DNA of 64,000 nt from Glycomyces luteolus (GTDB lineage: Bacteria; Actinomycetota; Actinomycetes; Mycobacteriales; Micromonosporaceae): positions 1-64,000 of the forward strand of contig NZ_JAPZVP010000026.1 of NCBI RefSeq assembly GCF_027622875.1. Direction: 5' to 3'. Below are positions 17,013-25,565 of the stretch, piece after piece; position 1 is the first letter of the stretch, and the number at the start of each line of letters is the position of its first letter. Under the pieces are notes generated by a model. That model saw nothing but the letters and a program-made list of their open reading frames with translations. It was not told where the DNA came from and did not search any database. A program made the position numbers and the translations under genes.

Positions 17013-18449
17013 ATGGCCCAAACCGCGAACACGGTCGAAGCCCCCCGTGCCGCCAAGCTCGCCTTCTGGACGCTCACCTCGATGGTCGTCGGCTCCATGG
17101 TCGGCGCCGGCGTGTTCTCCCTCCCCGCCCGCTTCGCGCAGCAGACCGGAGTCGCGGGCGCCCTCATCTCCTGGGCCGTCGCCGGGTCGGGCATGCTCAT
17201 GCTCGCCTTCGTGTTCCAGAACCTCGCCGTCCGCCGCCCCGACCTCGACGCCGGCGTCTACGCCTACGCGAAAGCCGGATTCGGCGAATACCCCGGCTTC
17301 TTCTCCGCGTTCGGCTACTGGGCCAGCGCCTGCGTCGGCAACGTCACGTACTGGGTGCTCATCATGTCGACCGCCGGCGCGCTCGTGCCCGCGCTCGGCG
17401 AAGGCGACACGGTGCTCGCGATCGTGCTCTCCTCCGCCGGCCTGTGGGGGTTCTTCCTGCTCATCAAGCAGGGCGTGAAGGAGGCCGCGGCGATCAACCG
17501 GATCGTCACCGTCGCGAAGCTCATCCCCATCGGCGTGTTCGTGATCCTCGCGCTGTTCTTCTTCGACCCCGGCGTGTTCGCCGAGAACTTCGGCGGCGCC
17601 GACTACGCCGGTTCACTGTTCAGCCAGGTCAGAGGCACGATGCTCGTCACGGTGTTCGTGTTCCTCGGCGTGGAGGGCGCCAGCGTGTACTCGCGGCACG
17701 CGAAGCGCCGCGAGGACGTCGGGCGGGCCACGATCACCGGCTTCCTCTCCGTGTTCGCGGTCTTCGCGTCGGTCACGGTCGTGTCGTACGGGATCATGCC
17801 GATGGACGAGATCGCCGAGCTGCGCCAGCCGTCGATGGCGGGCGTCCTCGAAGCGGCCGTCGGCACCTGGGGCATGGTGTTCGTGTCCATCGGATTGATC
17901 GTCTCGGTCCTCGGCGCGTACCTGGCGTGGACGCTCATGGCAGCCGAGGTCCTGTTCGTCGCCGCCCAGGACAAGGACATGCCGCGGTTCCTCAGCCGCG
18001 CCACGAAAGCCGACGTGCCCGTCCCGGCGCTGGTCCTCACCACCGTGCTCAGCCAGATCGTCCTGGTCATCACCTACTTCTCGGACGACGCGTTCAACTT
18101 CGCGCTCGACCTCACCAGCGCTCTCACGCTCATCCCGTTCCTGCTGGCGGCCCTGTTCGCGGCCAAGGTCGCCTCCGGGCGCGGCGGGGTGGAGCGCGGC
18201 ACCTCGACCGAGTTGACCGTGGCGCTCCTGGCCTCCGCGTACACCCTGTTCCTGCTGTTCGCCGCGGGCTTGAAGTTCGTGCTCGTCTCGTTCCTCGTCT
18301 ACGCCCCCGCGACGATCCTGTTCGTCATGGCCCGCCGCGAGCAGGGCCGCCGCCTGTTCAGCCCCGGTGAGGCCGCCCTGCTGGCGGTCTCGGTCGCCGG
18401 CGCCGTCCTCGGCGTCGTCGCCCTGGCCGCGGGATGGATCACGATCTGA
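17013..18449 (+). CDS. arcD: arginine/ornithine antiporter (APC family)
   Basis: A 478-residue amino acid/polyamine/organocation transporter with 12 or more predicted helices. The helix 1 motif [13 protein letters not shown], where the backbone binds the amino acid in APC proteins, is at residues 27-39; [20 protein letters not shown] is the typical helix 2-3 region. Assignment to the basic amino acid antiporters rests on overall similarity to ArcD/YdgI-type proteins and on the arginine deiminase gene 14 bases downstream. It would exchange arginine for ornithine or citrulline. A TATATT at 16962-16967 is a plausible -10 element. Confidence 0.8.
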   Translation: MAQTANTVEAPRAAKLAFWTLTSMVVGSMVGAGVFSLPARFAQQTGVAGALISWAVAGSGMLMLAFVFQNLAVRRPDLDAGVYAYAKAGFGEYPGFFSAFGYWASACVGNVTYWVLIMSTAGALVPALGEGDTVLAIVLSSAGLWGFFLLIKQGVKEAAAINRIVTVAKLIPIGVFVILALFFFDPGVFAENFGGADYAGSLFSQVRGTMLVTVFVFLGVEGASVYSRHAKRREDVGRATITGFLSVFAVFASVTVVSYGIMPMDEIAELRQPSMAGVLEAAVGTWGMVFVSIGLIVSVLGAYLAWTLMAAEVLFVAAQDKDMPRFLSRATKADVPVPALVLTTVLSQIVLVITYFSDDAFNFALDLTSALTLIPFLLAALFAAKVASGRGGVERGTSTELTVALLASAYTLFLLFAAGLKFVLVSFLVYAPATILFVMARREQGRRLFSPGEAALLAVSVAGAVLGVVALAAGWITI

Positions 18450-18463
18450 GGGGGAGTACCGCC

Positions 18464-19714
18464 ATGTCCGAGCGAGTCCAGTCCTACGGCGTCCATTCCG
18501 AGGTCGGGAGGCTCCGCAAGGTCCTGGTGTGCGCGCCGGGCCTGGCGCACCGCCGCCTGACGCCGACGAACGCGGAGGGCCTGCTGTTCGACGACGTCAT
18601 GTGGGTCGAGAACGCCCAGCGCGACCACGCCGAGTTCGTCGAGAACATGCGCGACAGGGGTATCGAGGTCGTTGAGCTGCACGAGCTCCTGTCGCAGACC
18701 ATGGCCGACAAGGAGGCCCGCGGGTGGCTGCTCGATCGCAAGATCACCGCGAACGAGGTCGGGCTGGGGCTTCTGGAGCCGACCCGTGAGTTCCTGGAGT
18801 CGCTGGGCCCGGCCGAGCTCGCCGAGCACCTCATCGGCGGTCTGTCCACACACGACTTGCCGAATGATCTGCGGCCGGGGTATGTGGAGCTGGCGCGGGA
18901 GTCGACGGGGGCGCGCGAGTACTTGATGCCGCCGCTGCCGAACACGTTGTACACCAGGGACACCACGTGCTGGCTCTACGGCGGGCTGACGCTCAATCCG
19001 CTGTACTGGCCTGCGCGCCATGACGAGACGCTGCTGATGAAGGCGGTGTACACGTTCCATCCCGAGTTCAAGGGGTCGACGGTGTGGTGGGGCGACCCGG
19101 ACGAGTCGTGGGGCCAGGCGACGTTCGAGGGCGGCGACATCATGCCGGTGGGGAACGGCGTCGTGCTCATGGGGATGAGCGAGCGCACGTCGCGCCAGGC
19201 GATCACGCAGGTCGCGAAGGCGCTCTTCGACCGGGGCGCGGCCGAGCGGGTGGTCGTGGCGGGCATGCCGAAGCTGCGCGCGGCCATGCACCTGGACACG
19301 GTGTTCACGTTCGCCGACCGCGACCTGGTGACGCTGTATCCGAAGATCATGGACGCGGTGCACACGTTCTCCTTGCGGCCCGGCGACAGAGCTCCGGGTC
19401 TGGAATTGGAGGACCATGGTTCGGCGGCGTTCACCGAGGTGGTGGCGGAGGCGCTGGGGCTGCGGAGCCTGCGTGTCATCGCCACGGGGGGCGACGTGTA
19501 CGCCTCCGAACGGCAGCAGTGGGATTCGGGGAACAACGCGGTGGCGCTGGAGCCGGGCGTGGTCATGACGTACGACCGCAACACGCAGACGAACACGCTG
19601 CTGCGCGACGCCGGGATCGAGGTCATCCCGATCGTCGGCGCCGAACTGGGGCGCGGGCGCGGCGGCGGGCACTGCATGACCTGCCCGATCATCCGCGACC
19701 CGGTCGACTTCTGA
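18464..19714 (+). CDS. arcA: arginine deiminase
   Basis: A 416-residue enzyme that hydrolyses L-arginine to citrulline and ammonia. All signature elements are visible: [23 protein letters not shown], the His-Asp pair in [10 protein letters not shown], and the nucleophilic Cys in [10 protein letters not shown] near residue 404. The length is normal for ArcA. The start ATG at 18464 follows GGGGAGTACCGCC. Together with the upstream antiporter it forms an arcD-arcA unit; the carbamoyltransferase and carbamate kinase genes (arcB, arcC) needed for ATP formation are not here. Likely role: ammonia release for acid resistance, or energy if arcBC are elsewhere. Confidence 0.95.
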   Translation: MSERVQSYGVHSEVGRLRKVLVCAPGLAHRRLTPTNAEGLLFDDVMWVENAQRDHAEFVENMRDRGIEVVELHELLSQTMADKEARGWLLDRKITANEVGLGLLEPTREFLESLGPAELAEHLIGGLSTHDLPNDLRPGYVELARESTGAREYLMPPLPNTLYTRDTTCWLYGGLTLNPLYWPARHDETLLMKAVYTFHPEFKGSTVWWGDPDESWGQATFEGGDIMPVGNGVVLMGMSERTSRQAITQVAKALFDRGAAERVVVAGMPKLRAAMHLDTVFTFADRDLVTLYPKIMDAVHTFSLRPGDRAPGLELEDHGSAAFTEVVAEALGLRSLRVIATGGDVYASERQQWDSGNNAVALEPGVVMTYDRNTQTNTLLRDAGIEVIPIVGAELGRGRGGGHCMTCPIIRDPVDF

Positions 19715-19726
19715 ACGGCGGGAACG

Positions 19727-19760
19727 CGACAGGGCGTGGCCGTTCGGCCGCGCCCTGTCG
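19727..19760. terminator. terminator between convergent arcA and CMD genes
   Basis: CGACAGGGCG and GGCC pair with GGCC and CGCCCTGTCG around a short GTTC loop, with one bulged base. It lies 12 bases after arcA and can serve both strands. Confidence 0.8.
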
Positions 19761-19795
19761 GGGTGTTTCCAGCGGTGTCCAGGTGCGCGGGTGCG

Positions 19796-20266
19796 CTAGC
19801 CCCACTGGCCGGGCTGGTAGGAGCCCGCGGGGATCTGCGCGATGGCGTTCATCCGGTTGTAGGCGTTGATGAGCGCGATGACCGAGATGATGGTGACGAG
19901 CTGGTCGTCGTCGAAGTGCTTGCGGGCGTTGTCCCAGATGTCGTCGCGGACGCCTTCGCCGTCGGCGAGGCGCGTGCCAGCCTCGGTGAGCGCGAGGGCG
20001 GCCTTCTCGGCCTCGGTGAAGACGGTGGCCTCGCGCCAGGCGGCGACCATGGCGAGGCGGACGGCGGTCTCGCCTTCGTGCGCGGCGTCCTTGGTGTGCA
20101 TGTCGAGGCAGACGCCGCAGCCGTTGATCTGGCTGGCGCGGATCAGGATCAGGTTGTGGAGGCCCTCGGGGAGCGAGGCGTCGGCGAGGGACTTGCCGGC
20201 CGAGTTGATGTACTTGGCGAACTTCGCGGTGATGGGGTTGCCGTAGTAGTCGATGCGGGCTTCCAT
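19796..20266 (-). CDS. AhpD-like carboxymuconolactone decarboxylase family protein
   Basis: A 156-residue all-alpha AhpD/CMD protein with the redox motif C50-G-V-C53 and His57 (NGCGVCLDMH), which gives peroxidase activity in AhpD. It probably reduces hydroperoxides or quinone-like compounds with an unknown electron donor. GAAGGAG precedes the ATG. Its promoter region contains GGTCACA-16 bases-CGTC, the target motif of ECF41 sigma factors, and the divergent gene encodes exactly such a factor. CMD genes are the best known partners of ECF41. Confidence 0.9.
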   Translation of the reverse strand: MEARIDYYGNPITAKFAKYINSAGKSLADASLPEGLHNLILIRASQINGCGVCLDMHTKDAAHEGETAVRLAMVAAWREATVFTEAEKAALALTEAGTRLADGEGVRDDIWDNARKHFDDDQLVTIISVIALINAYNRMNAIAQIPAGSYQPGQWG

Positions 20267-20301
20267 GGTGTGCTCCTTCAGGGTTGCTCCTATGCCGGCT
20301 T

Positions 20302-20328
20302 GACGGATCGCGGCGCGGCGATGTGACC
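20302..20328 (-). promoter_or_regulatory. ECF41-type promoter of the CMD gene
   Basis: On the minus strand GGTCACA (20328-20322), 16-base spacer, CGTC (20305-20302). The published ECF41 consensus is TGTCACA-N16-CGTC, so ten of eleven bases and the spacing agree. The start site would be about 28 bases before the CMD ATG. Confidence 0.75.
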
Positions 20329-20445
20329 GCCCAGGAGTCGAACGTGTCTTGGATCACTTGCCAGGCGTGGCGGGCGGCGGGACGGTCACGTTTCCGACCG
20401 CGGACACGTCATAAGGTCGACAACCCCGTCGAAGGAGGCGCGATC

Positions 20446-21342
20446 ATGAACGACGACCAGTGGCTGGCGGAGCGATTCGAGACCGACCGGCCCCGACTGG
20501 AGGCCGTGGCGTTCCGGATGCTCGGCTCCTCGGGCGAGGCCGAGGACGCGGTGCAGGAGGCCTGGTTCCGCTTGGCCGCCAGTGACACCGCGCGCATCGA
20601 CAACCTCAGCGGATGGCTGACCACGGTGGTGGGACGCGTCTGCCTCGACCAGCTGCGGCGCCGCAAGTCCCGCGCCGAGCAGCCGATGCCCACGTCGTTC
20701 GACGGCACGGTCGCAGTGGAGCCGACGGCGCTGCCGGGCCCGGCGGACGTCGCGGCCGACCCCGAATCGGCCGCCGTCATCGCGGACTCGGTGAGTCTTG
20801 CGCTGCTGGTGGTCCTGGAGACGCTCGAACCGGCCGAGCGGCTCGCGTTCGTCCTCCACGACATGTTCGGCGTGCCCTTCGACGACATCGCCCAGATCGT
20901 CGACCGCACGCCCGCGGCGGCCCGCAAGCTCGCCAGCCGCGCCCGGGCGCGGGTGCGAGGGACCGATGTGCCGCAGCGCCAGGAGGTCTCGAAGCAGCGC
21001 ACGGTTGTCGAGGCCTTCCTCGCGGCCGCGCGCGACGGCGACTTCGAGTCGCTCGTGTCGGTGCTCGACCCCGAGATCACGCTGCGCACGGACGCGGCCG
21101 AGGTCGGCCAGATCATCCGCGGCGCGGCCCAGATCGCCGGCGGCGCAATGACCTTCGCGGCCATGGCGACCGCGGCGCAGCTCGTGCTCGCGGACGGCAA
21201 GATCGGCGTCGTCTCCTCGCTGCCCGACCTCCCGACCCGCGTGCTCGTGTTCACCGTGGCAGGCGACAGGATCATCGCGATGGAGGGCGTCACCGACCCG
21301 GACCGCGTGCGCGCCATGGAACTCACCCTGCTCGACAGCTGA
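20446..21342 (+). CDS. ECF41-family RNA polymerase sigma factor (SigJ-like)
   Basis: A 298-residue extracytoplasmic-function sigma factor. Sigma2 is at about residues 10-75 (AFRMLGSSGEAEDAVQEAW), sigma4 at about 125-180 (PAERLAFVLHDMFGVPFDDI, then VDRTPAAARKLASRARARV), and a SnoaL-like domain of about 110 residues follows. In ECF41 that C-terminal domain replaces a separate anti-sigma factor; its two conserved spots appear here as ADGKIGVV and TDPDRV. The start ATG at 20446 has GAAGGAGG upstream. Its likely target is the divergent CMD promoter. The inducing signal of this class is unknown. Confidence 0.9.
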   Translation: MNDDQWLAERFETDRPRLEAVAFRMLGSSGEAEDAVQEAWFRLAASDTARIDNLSGWLTTVVGRVCLDQLRRRKSRAEQPMPTSFDGTVAVEPTALPGPADVAADPESAAVIADSVSLALLVVLETLEPAERLAFVLHDMFGVPFDDIAQIVDRTPAAARKLASRARARVRGTDVPQRQEVSKQRTVVEAFLAAARDGDFESLVSVLDPEITLRTDAAEVGQIIRGAAQIAGGAMTFAAMATAAQLVLADGKIGVVSSLPDLPTRVLVFTVAGDRIIAMEGVTDPDRVRAMELTLLDS

Positions 21343-21348
21343 CGGGAT

Positions 21349-21413
21349 CATCTCTCGATTGTCGATCGTCATCTATTGACTTTCGATAGCTACCGATCGA
21401 TAATCGAGAGATG
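21349..21413. promoter_or_regulatory. long inverted repeat overlapping a leaderless promoter
   Basis: Two 20-bp arms with a single mismatch: 21349-21368 (CATCTCTCGATTGTCGATCG) and 21394-21413. The right arm ends in the ATG of the DUF2975 gene. Between and within them lies a promoter, TTGACT (21376-21381), 17 bases, GATAAT (21399-21404), which puts the transcription start on or next to the ATG. Likely operator of the XRE regulator encoded in the same operon. Confidence 0.65.
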
Positions 21414-21905
21414 AACTCCTTCTTCACACTCCTCGCGCGCATCGGCCTCGTCGCCGCCTTCCTGGCCGTGCTCTACGTCCAAGTGGTGGCCCTCCCCGGC
21501 TTCCTGGGCGGCGACCTCCGATGGAACCGGGGCGACGGCGTGGAATGGATCGCCGTCTACGTCCCGGGGGCGATCATCGGGCTCGCCTGCGTCGAGGTCG
21601 TCCTCGCCTCGGCATGGGTGCTGCTGGGCATGGTCCGGCGCGGCGAACTGCTCACAGGGCGGGCATGCCGCTGGGTCGACGCCATCATCGCCGCGACCGC
21701 GGTCGCGACGTTCCTGGCGGCCGCGGCCAGCGGGCACCTGCTGACCACGGGCCCGACGATTCGAAACAGCATCGGCGCCGACGAATTCCGGATCGCCTTC
21801 CTGCTGCTCGGTGCGGGGATCGGGTTCGGGATCCTCATGCTCGTCCTGCGCCGACTGCTGCGCAGGGCCACTGAGCTCAAAGCCGAGATGTCCGAGGTGA
21901 TCTGA
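21411..21905 (+). CDS. DUF2975 family membrane protein
   Basis: A 164-residue protein with four predicted helices (beginning FFTLLARIGLVAAFLAVLYV, last around FLLLGAGIGFGILMLVL). It fits the DUF2975 family, whose members are nearly always encoded with a small YozG-type XRE regulator, as here. Function unknown. No ribosome binding site precedes the ATG; a good promoter ends seven bases before it, so the transcript is probably leaderless. The stop overlaps the next start (TGATG). Confidence 0.82.
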   Translation: MNSFFTLLARIGLVAAFLAVLYVQVVALPGFLGGDLRWNRGDGVEWIAVYVPGAIIGLACVEVVLASAWVLLGMVRRGELLTGRACRWVDAIIAATAVATFLAAAASGHLLTTGPTIRNSIGADEFRIAFLLLGAGIGFGILMLVLRRLLRRATELKAEMSEVI

Positions 21906-22117
21906 TGGCGATCGTCGTGGAAATCGATGTGCTGCTCGCCAAGCGCGGCATGTCGGTCGGCGAGTTCGCGGAGGCCGTCGGCATCTCGCCCGCGAACATC
22001 GCCGTGCTCAAGAACGGCCGGGCCAAAGCCGTGCGCTTCACGACCCTCGACGCCATCTGCCGCACCCTCGACTGCCAGCCGGGCGAGATCCTGCGCTGGG
22101 TGCCCGACGCGAAATGA
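21905..22117 (+). CDS. XRE/Cro family HTH regulator (YozG-like)
   Basis: A 70-residue single-domain helix-turn-helix protein: LLAKRGMSVGEFAEAVGISPANIAVLKNG is helices 1-3, followed by LDAICRTLDCQPGEILRW, typical of the YozG group. It overlaps the DUF2975 gene by one base and probably represses the pair through the palindrome at 21349-21413. Confidence 0.9.
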   Translation: MAIVVEIDVLLAKRGMSVGEFAEAVGISPANIAVLKNGRAKAVRFTTLDAICRTLDCQPGEILRWVPDAK

Positions 22118-22121
22118 GGAA

Positions 22122-22146
22122 GGCGGCACCGGATCCCGATGCCGCC
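22122..22146. terminator. short bidirectional hairpin
   Basis: GGCGGCA - 11 bases - TGCCGCC between the convergent XRE and aldo/keto reductase genes. Modest stem; plausible shared terminator. Confidence 0.4.
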
Positions 22147-22153
22147 CTTGGCG

Positions 22154-22990
22154 CTAGTGCCCGAACGCGTCCGAGTCCGCCGCGGCGGCCTCGCCCTGGT
22201 CCAGAGCGGACAGCGACATCACGTCGTCCGGCTCCAGCTCGAAGTCGAACACGTCCAGGTTCTGCGTCAGGCGCTCCGGGTCGCTCGACTTCGCGACCGC
22301 CGTGAGCCCCGAGTCCAGGTGCCAGCGCAGGATCACCTGCACCGGCGTCTTCCCGTACTTCTCGGCCAGCTGCAGCACCTTCGGCTCGTTCCGCACCTCG
22401 CCGCCCTGGCCGCCGATCGGCGACCACGACTGGGTCACGATCCCCCGCTCCTTGTGGTAGGCGCGCGCCTCGAGCCGAGTCGTCAAGGGGCTCAACTGGA
22501 TCTGGTTCACATCCGGAATCACGCCGGTGGCCTCGATGACCCGGTCCAGGTGCGCCGGTTTGAAGTTCGACGTGCCGATCGCCTTCACCCGCCCCGACTC
22601 CAGCAGCCGCACCAGGCCCTCCCAGGCCTCGACGTACCGCCCGTGCTGCGGATTCGGCCAGTGGATGAGCAGCAGGTCGACATAGTCGAGCCCGAGGCGG
22701 TCGAGGCCCCGCTCGCAGGCCTCGGCGGCCAGATCGACGCCGTGCCACTCCTTGTTGAACTTCGTGGTGACGAACAGGTCCTCGCGGGCCGCGCCGGAAG
22801 CCTTGATCCCTGAGCCGACACCGCGTTCGTTCCGGTAGTTCTCGGCCGTGTCGACCAGCCGGTAGCCGAGTCCGATCGCCTCGGCGACCACGCGCTCGGC
22901 CTCGGCGTCGTCCATCGGCCACGTGCCCAGGCCCAGCAGCGGCATGGCCGCGCCGTGGGCGAGTTCGACGGTGGGTGCTGTGGGTGCCAT
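22154..22990 (-). CDS. aldo/keto reductase
   Basis: A 278-residue NADPH-dependent AKR (AKR5-like) with the catalytic tetrad Asp47 and Tyr52 (LVDTAENYRNE), Lys77 (FVTTKFN) and His near 110 (LLLIHWPNP). The cofactor segment near the C terminus (VAKSSDPERLTQN) is close to the usual IPKS-S-x2-R motif with A instead of P. It reduces aldehydes or ketones such as 2,5-diketogluconate or methylglyoxal; substrate not predictable. Stands alone. Confidence 0.92.
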   Translation of the reverse strand: MAPTAPTVELAHGAAMPLLGLGTWPMDDAEAERVVAEAIGLGYRLVDTAENYRNERGVGSGIKASGAAREDLFVTTKFNKEWHGVDLAAEACERGLDRLGLDYVDLLLIHWPNPQHGRYVEAWEGLVRLLESGRVKAIGTSNFKPAHLDRVIEATGVIPDVNQIQLSPLTTRLEARAYHKERGIVTQSWSPIGGQGGEVRNEPKVLQLAEKYGKTPVQVILRWHLDSGLTAVAKSSDPERLTQNLDVFDFELEPDDVMSLSALDQGEAAAADSDAFGH

Positions 22991-23188
22991 GGAGGAAGCC
23001 TCTCTTTTCGGAGGCGCCGCCGGGGGGCGGCGCTGTATGCAAGGCGGTGAGGGGCGCCGCGGTCAAACCTACCGCCGCCCGAGTACCCGCGAAACCGGGC
23101 GAAACACCCGGCCCGGTCGCCGTTCCCACATCCTGGCCGAATTTGTGTCAAGCGCTCATATCTTTGTACCGGCACATAGATTCGCGGC

Positions 23189-23659
23189 ATGGAAACGAAA
23201 TCGAACGCCGTCCTGCGCGTACCCCCGGCCGCGCCCGCCGACGCCCTCGCCTACTTCACCGGCCAACTCGCCTTCCGCACCGACGTCTCCGACGTCTACT
23301 CCGCCTTGAACGACGGCGAGCCCGGCTTCACCCTCATCGACTCCCGCGGCAAGGCCGCCTGGGACCAGGGCCGCGTCCCCGGCGCCGTCCACCTCCCCAC
23401 CGACGAGATCGCCGCCCGCGCCGCCGAACTCGCCGACCCCGCCGCGCCCGTCGTCGTCTACTGCTGGGGCCCGGGCTGCAACGGCGCCTACCGCGCCGCC
23501 GTCGAGTTCGCGAAACTCGGCTACCAGGTCAAAGAGATGATCGGCGGCATGGAGTACTGGATCCGCGAAGGACTCCCGGTCGCCACCGACGCCGGCGTCG
23601 AACGCGGCAAGCCCGACCCGCTCACGGTCCCCGTCGGCGGCGTCTCCTGCGCCTGCTGA
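23189..23659 (+). CDS. rhodanese-like sulfurtransferase
   Basis: A 156-residue single rhodanese domain. The family core is clear (FTLIDSRGKAAWDQGRVPGA), and the active loop is YCWGPGCNGA with Cys92 as candidate persulfide carrier; a second Cys (97) lies inside the loop and the tail ends SCAC, so disulfide or persulfide exchange is possible. No ribosome binding site precedes the ATG; TAGATT at 23177-23182 suggests a leaderless start. It is 21 bases upstream of the PIG-L deacetylase gene and may be co-transcribed with it. Confidence 0.88.
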   Translation: METKSNAVLRVPPAAPADALAYFTGQLAFRTDVSDVYSALNDGEPGFTLIDSRGKAAWDQGRVPGAVHLPTDEIAARAAELADPAAPVVVYCWGPGCNGAYRAAVEFAKLGYQVKEMIGGMEYWIREGLPVATDAGVERGKPDPLTVPVGGVSCAC

Positions 23660-23680
23660 ACCGCGGGACATAATCGACCC

Positions 23681-24409
23681 ATGAGCGAACTCCTTGCCAT
23701 GCCAGAGGACTGGACCAAGGCACTGGCCATCGTGGCCCACCCCGACGACATGGAATACGGCGCCGCCGCGGCCGTCGCCCGCTGGACCGGCGGCGGCCGC
23801 GACGTCGCCTACCTCATGGTCAGCCGCGGCGAAGCCGGCATCGACACCATGCCGCCCGAGGAATGCGCCCCCGTGCGCGACGCCGAGCAGCGCGCCTCGG
23901 CCGCCGTCGTCGGCGTCTCCTCCGTCGAATTCCTCGACCACCGCGACGGCGTCATCGAATCCGGCATCGCCCTTCGCCGCGACCTCGCCGCCGCGATCCG
24001 CCGCCACCGGCCCGAACTCGTGATCACCCTGAACCGGCGCGACCACTTCATGCCCGGCCACTGGAACAGCGCCGACCACCGCGCCGTCGCCGAATCCGTG
24101 CTCGACGCCGCGAACGACGCGGGCAACCGGTGGATCTTCCCCGAACTCGCCGATGAGGGCCTCGAACCCTGGGGCGGGGTGCGGTGGGTCGCGCTGGCCG
24201 CTTCGCCGGAGTCGACGCACGCGGTCGACGTGACCGACACGATGGAGGCCGGCATCGCCTCGCTGCTCGAGCACCGCGCCTACATTTCGGCGCTCACCGA
24301 CGAGGACCCGGAGACGTACGTGCGCGGCTTCCTCACCAACTTCGCGGCCGGCGCCGGCGAGCGCTTCGGAACGCGGTACGCGACCACGTTCGAGCTGATC
24401 AATTTCTGA
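23681..24409 (+). CDS. PIG-L / LmbE family deacetylase
   Basis: A 242-residue zinc-dependent N-deacetylase. Metal ligands are visible: AHPDDMEYG at residues 19-27 and HWNSADHRAVAE near 130. In actinobacteria the family includes MshB (mycothiol synthesis), Mca (mycothiol conjugate amidase) and antibiotic-sugar deacetylases; this one is shorter than Mca and lacks features I could use to separate it from MshB-like proteins. The start ATG at 23681 is 21 bases after the rhodanese stop. Confidence 0.85.
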   Translation: MSELLAMPEDWTKALAIVAHPDDMEYGAAAAVARWTGGGRDVAYLMVSRGEAGIDTMPPEECAPVRDAEQRASAAVVGVSSVEFLDHRDGVIESGIALRRDLAAAIRRHRPELVITLNRRDHFMPGHWNSADHRAVAESVLDAANDAGNRWIFPELADEGLEPWGGVRWVALAASPESTHAVDVTDTMEAGIASLLEHRAYISALTDEDPETYVRGFLTNFAAGAGERFGTRYATTFELINF

Positions 24410-24761
24410 CATCCGCCTCGGCGGGTCCGGGATTTTCGGCGGCAATGATGGTGGGGATCGGTCGTTTGGGCGTTTCCTGTCGTACCCAGGGAGTACTTTT
24501 GCGCCAGGGGTCCCTTAGGGGGGATTTATACTGATATTACGGGATCGCACCCGCTTCATATCCCGGAGCGGGGACCGAGCCGATGGCTCGGTCCCCGCTC
24601 TCGCTCTGGGGTCGCCGCGGTGGTCAGGCGCGGCGGAGTCAATCAGTCCGGCCGGGGCCGGAGCGGCCGGGCGGAGGCGCCGCCGGTCGGAGTTCGACCG
24701 GCAGCGGCGGCGATCGGAGCGCGATCGGTCGGTGCGGCGTTCCGCGGCCTGTCCGGGCAGA
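24410..24761. other. 352-bp gene-free gap
   Basis: No convincing coding frame. It holds an AT-rich patch around TTATACTGATATTA (24526-24539), the best -10-like element in the gap, and 30 bases later a strong hairpin (24566-24600). A short untranslated RNA of about 60 bases between the two is conceivable. Confidence 0.35.
24566..24600. terminator. strong hairpin in the gap
   Basis: GAGCGGGGACCGAGC - CGATG - GCTCGGTCCCCGCTC, a perfect 15-bp stem. It can terminate transcripts from either side; a promoter-like patch lies just upstream on the plus strand. Confidence 0.8.
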
Positions 24762-25565
24762 TCATGCGAAGTCGCCTTCCACCGAGCCGGTCCCGCCCGA
24801 TTCCGTCTCAGCGTCGAAGGTGTACCGGTCCTCGTCCGCGCTGCGCGCGCCCGCGCCGTGGTTGTACTGGCCCGCGAGCTGGTACTCGCCGGCCGGGAGG
24901 ACCTTGCCCTCCTGCAGAGTCCAGCGGTAGACCAGGAAACCGTCCTCCTTGGTCACCGTCGCCTCCGTGAACCAGCTGTCGCCGCTCGTCCACGCGTCCG
25001 TGTACTCCACGCCCGCGCCCTCGGCCACCCGCAGCTCCACACTCAGCCCGGTGAGCGCCTCCTGGTTCTTGAGCGTGAGGGTCGACTGCGTCCAGTAGTC
25101 GTTGCTGTTCGGGTCGATCGAGCCGTCAGTCCACAGCCATTCGGGCGCGTCTATGACCTCCGGGCTCGATTCGCCCTCGGTCGTCTCCTCCTCGGAGCCC
25201 TCGCTCTCGCCGTCGTCCGCGCTCGTCTCCTCCTCCCCGCCCGTCGTGGCATCGTCGCCGCCGCTGCTCGCGGGGTCCGTCGCCTCGGCAGACCGGGTAC
25301 CGGGACCGGCCGCGGGAGGTTCGGGGGTCGGGCCGATCACCGGGCCGAAGCCCAGGAACTGCCCGAAGAACACGATCGCGCCGATGAGCGCCAGCGCCGC
25401 ACCGGTCGCCAGCCCCAGCTGCGGGATCCGCCAGCCGGTGCGCACCGGCTCGGCCCGCACCCGCGGCTCGCGCATGCCCTCGGACACGCGCGACCACATG
25501 CGGTCGCGGTCCGGTTCGTACTCCTCCGCGGTCACCCGGAGCCGGTCGTTGATGTCGTCGTTCAC
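24762..25565 (-). CDS. single-pass membrane protein, probable sigma-factor partner
   Basis: A 267-residue protein with a 50-residue cytoplasmic N terminus (YEPDRDRMWSRVSEGM), one helix at about residues 50-72 (LGLATGAALALIGAIVFFG), a Pro/Glu/Ser/Thr-rich linker (about 75-130) and an outer domain (about 140-250) that looks like a beta-sandwich. The arrangement is that of a transmembrane anti-sigma factor, although no His-x3-Cys-x2-Cys zinc motif is present. The GTG start overlaps the sigma factor stop (GTGA), so the two are made together. I infer that it controls the sigma factor; the outer domain may be the sensor. Confidence 0.75.
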   Translation of the reverse strand: MNDDINDRLRVTAEEYEPDRDRMWSRVSEGMREPRVRAEPVRTGWRIPQLGLATGAALALIGAIVFFGQFLGFGPVIGPTPEPPAAGPGTRSAEATDPASSGGDDATTGGEEETSADDGESEGSEEETTEGESSPEVIDAPEWLWTDGSIDPNSNDYWTQSTLTLKNQEALTGLSVELRVAEGAGVEYTDAWTSGDSWFTEATVTKEDGFLVYRWTLQEGKVLPAGEYQLAGQYNHGAGARSADEDRYTFDAETESGGTGSVEGDFA

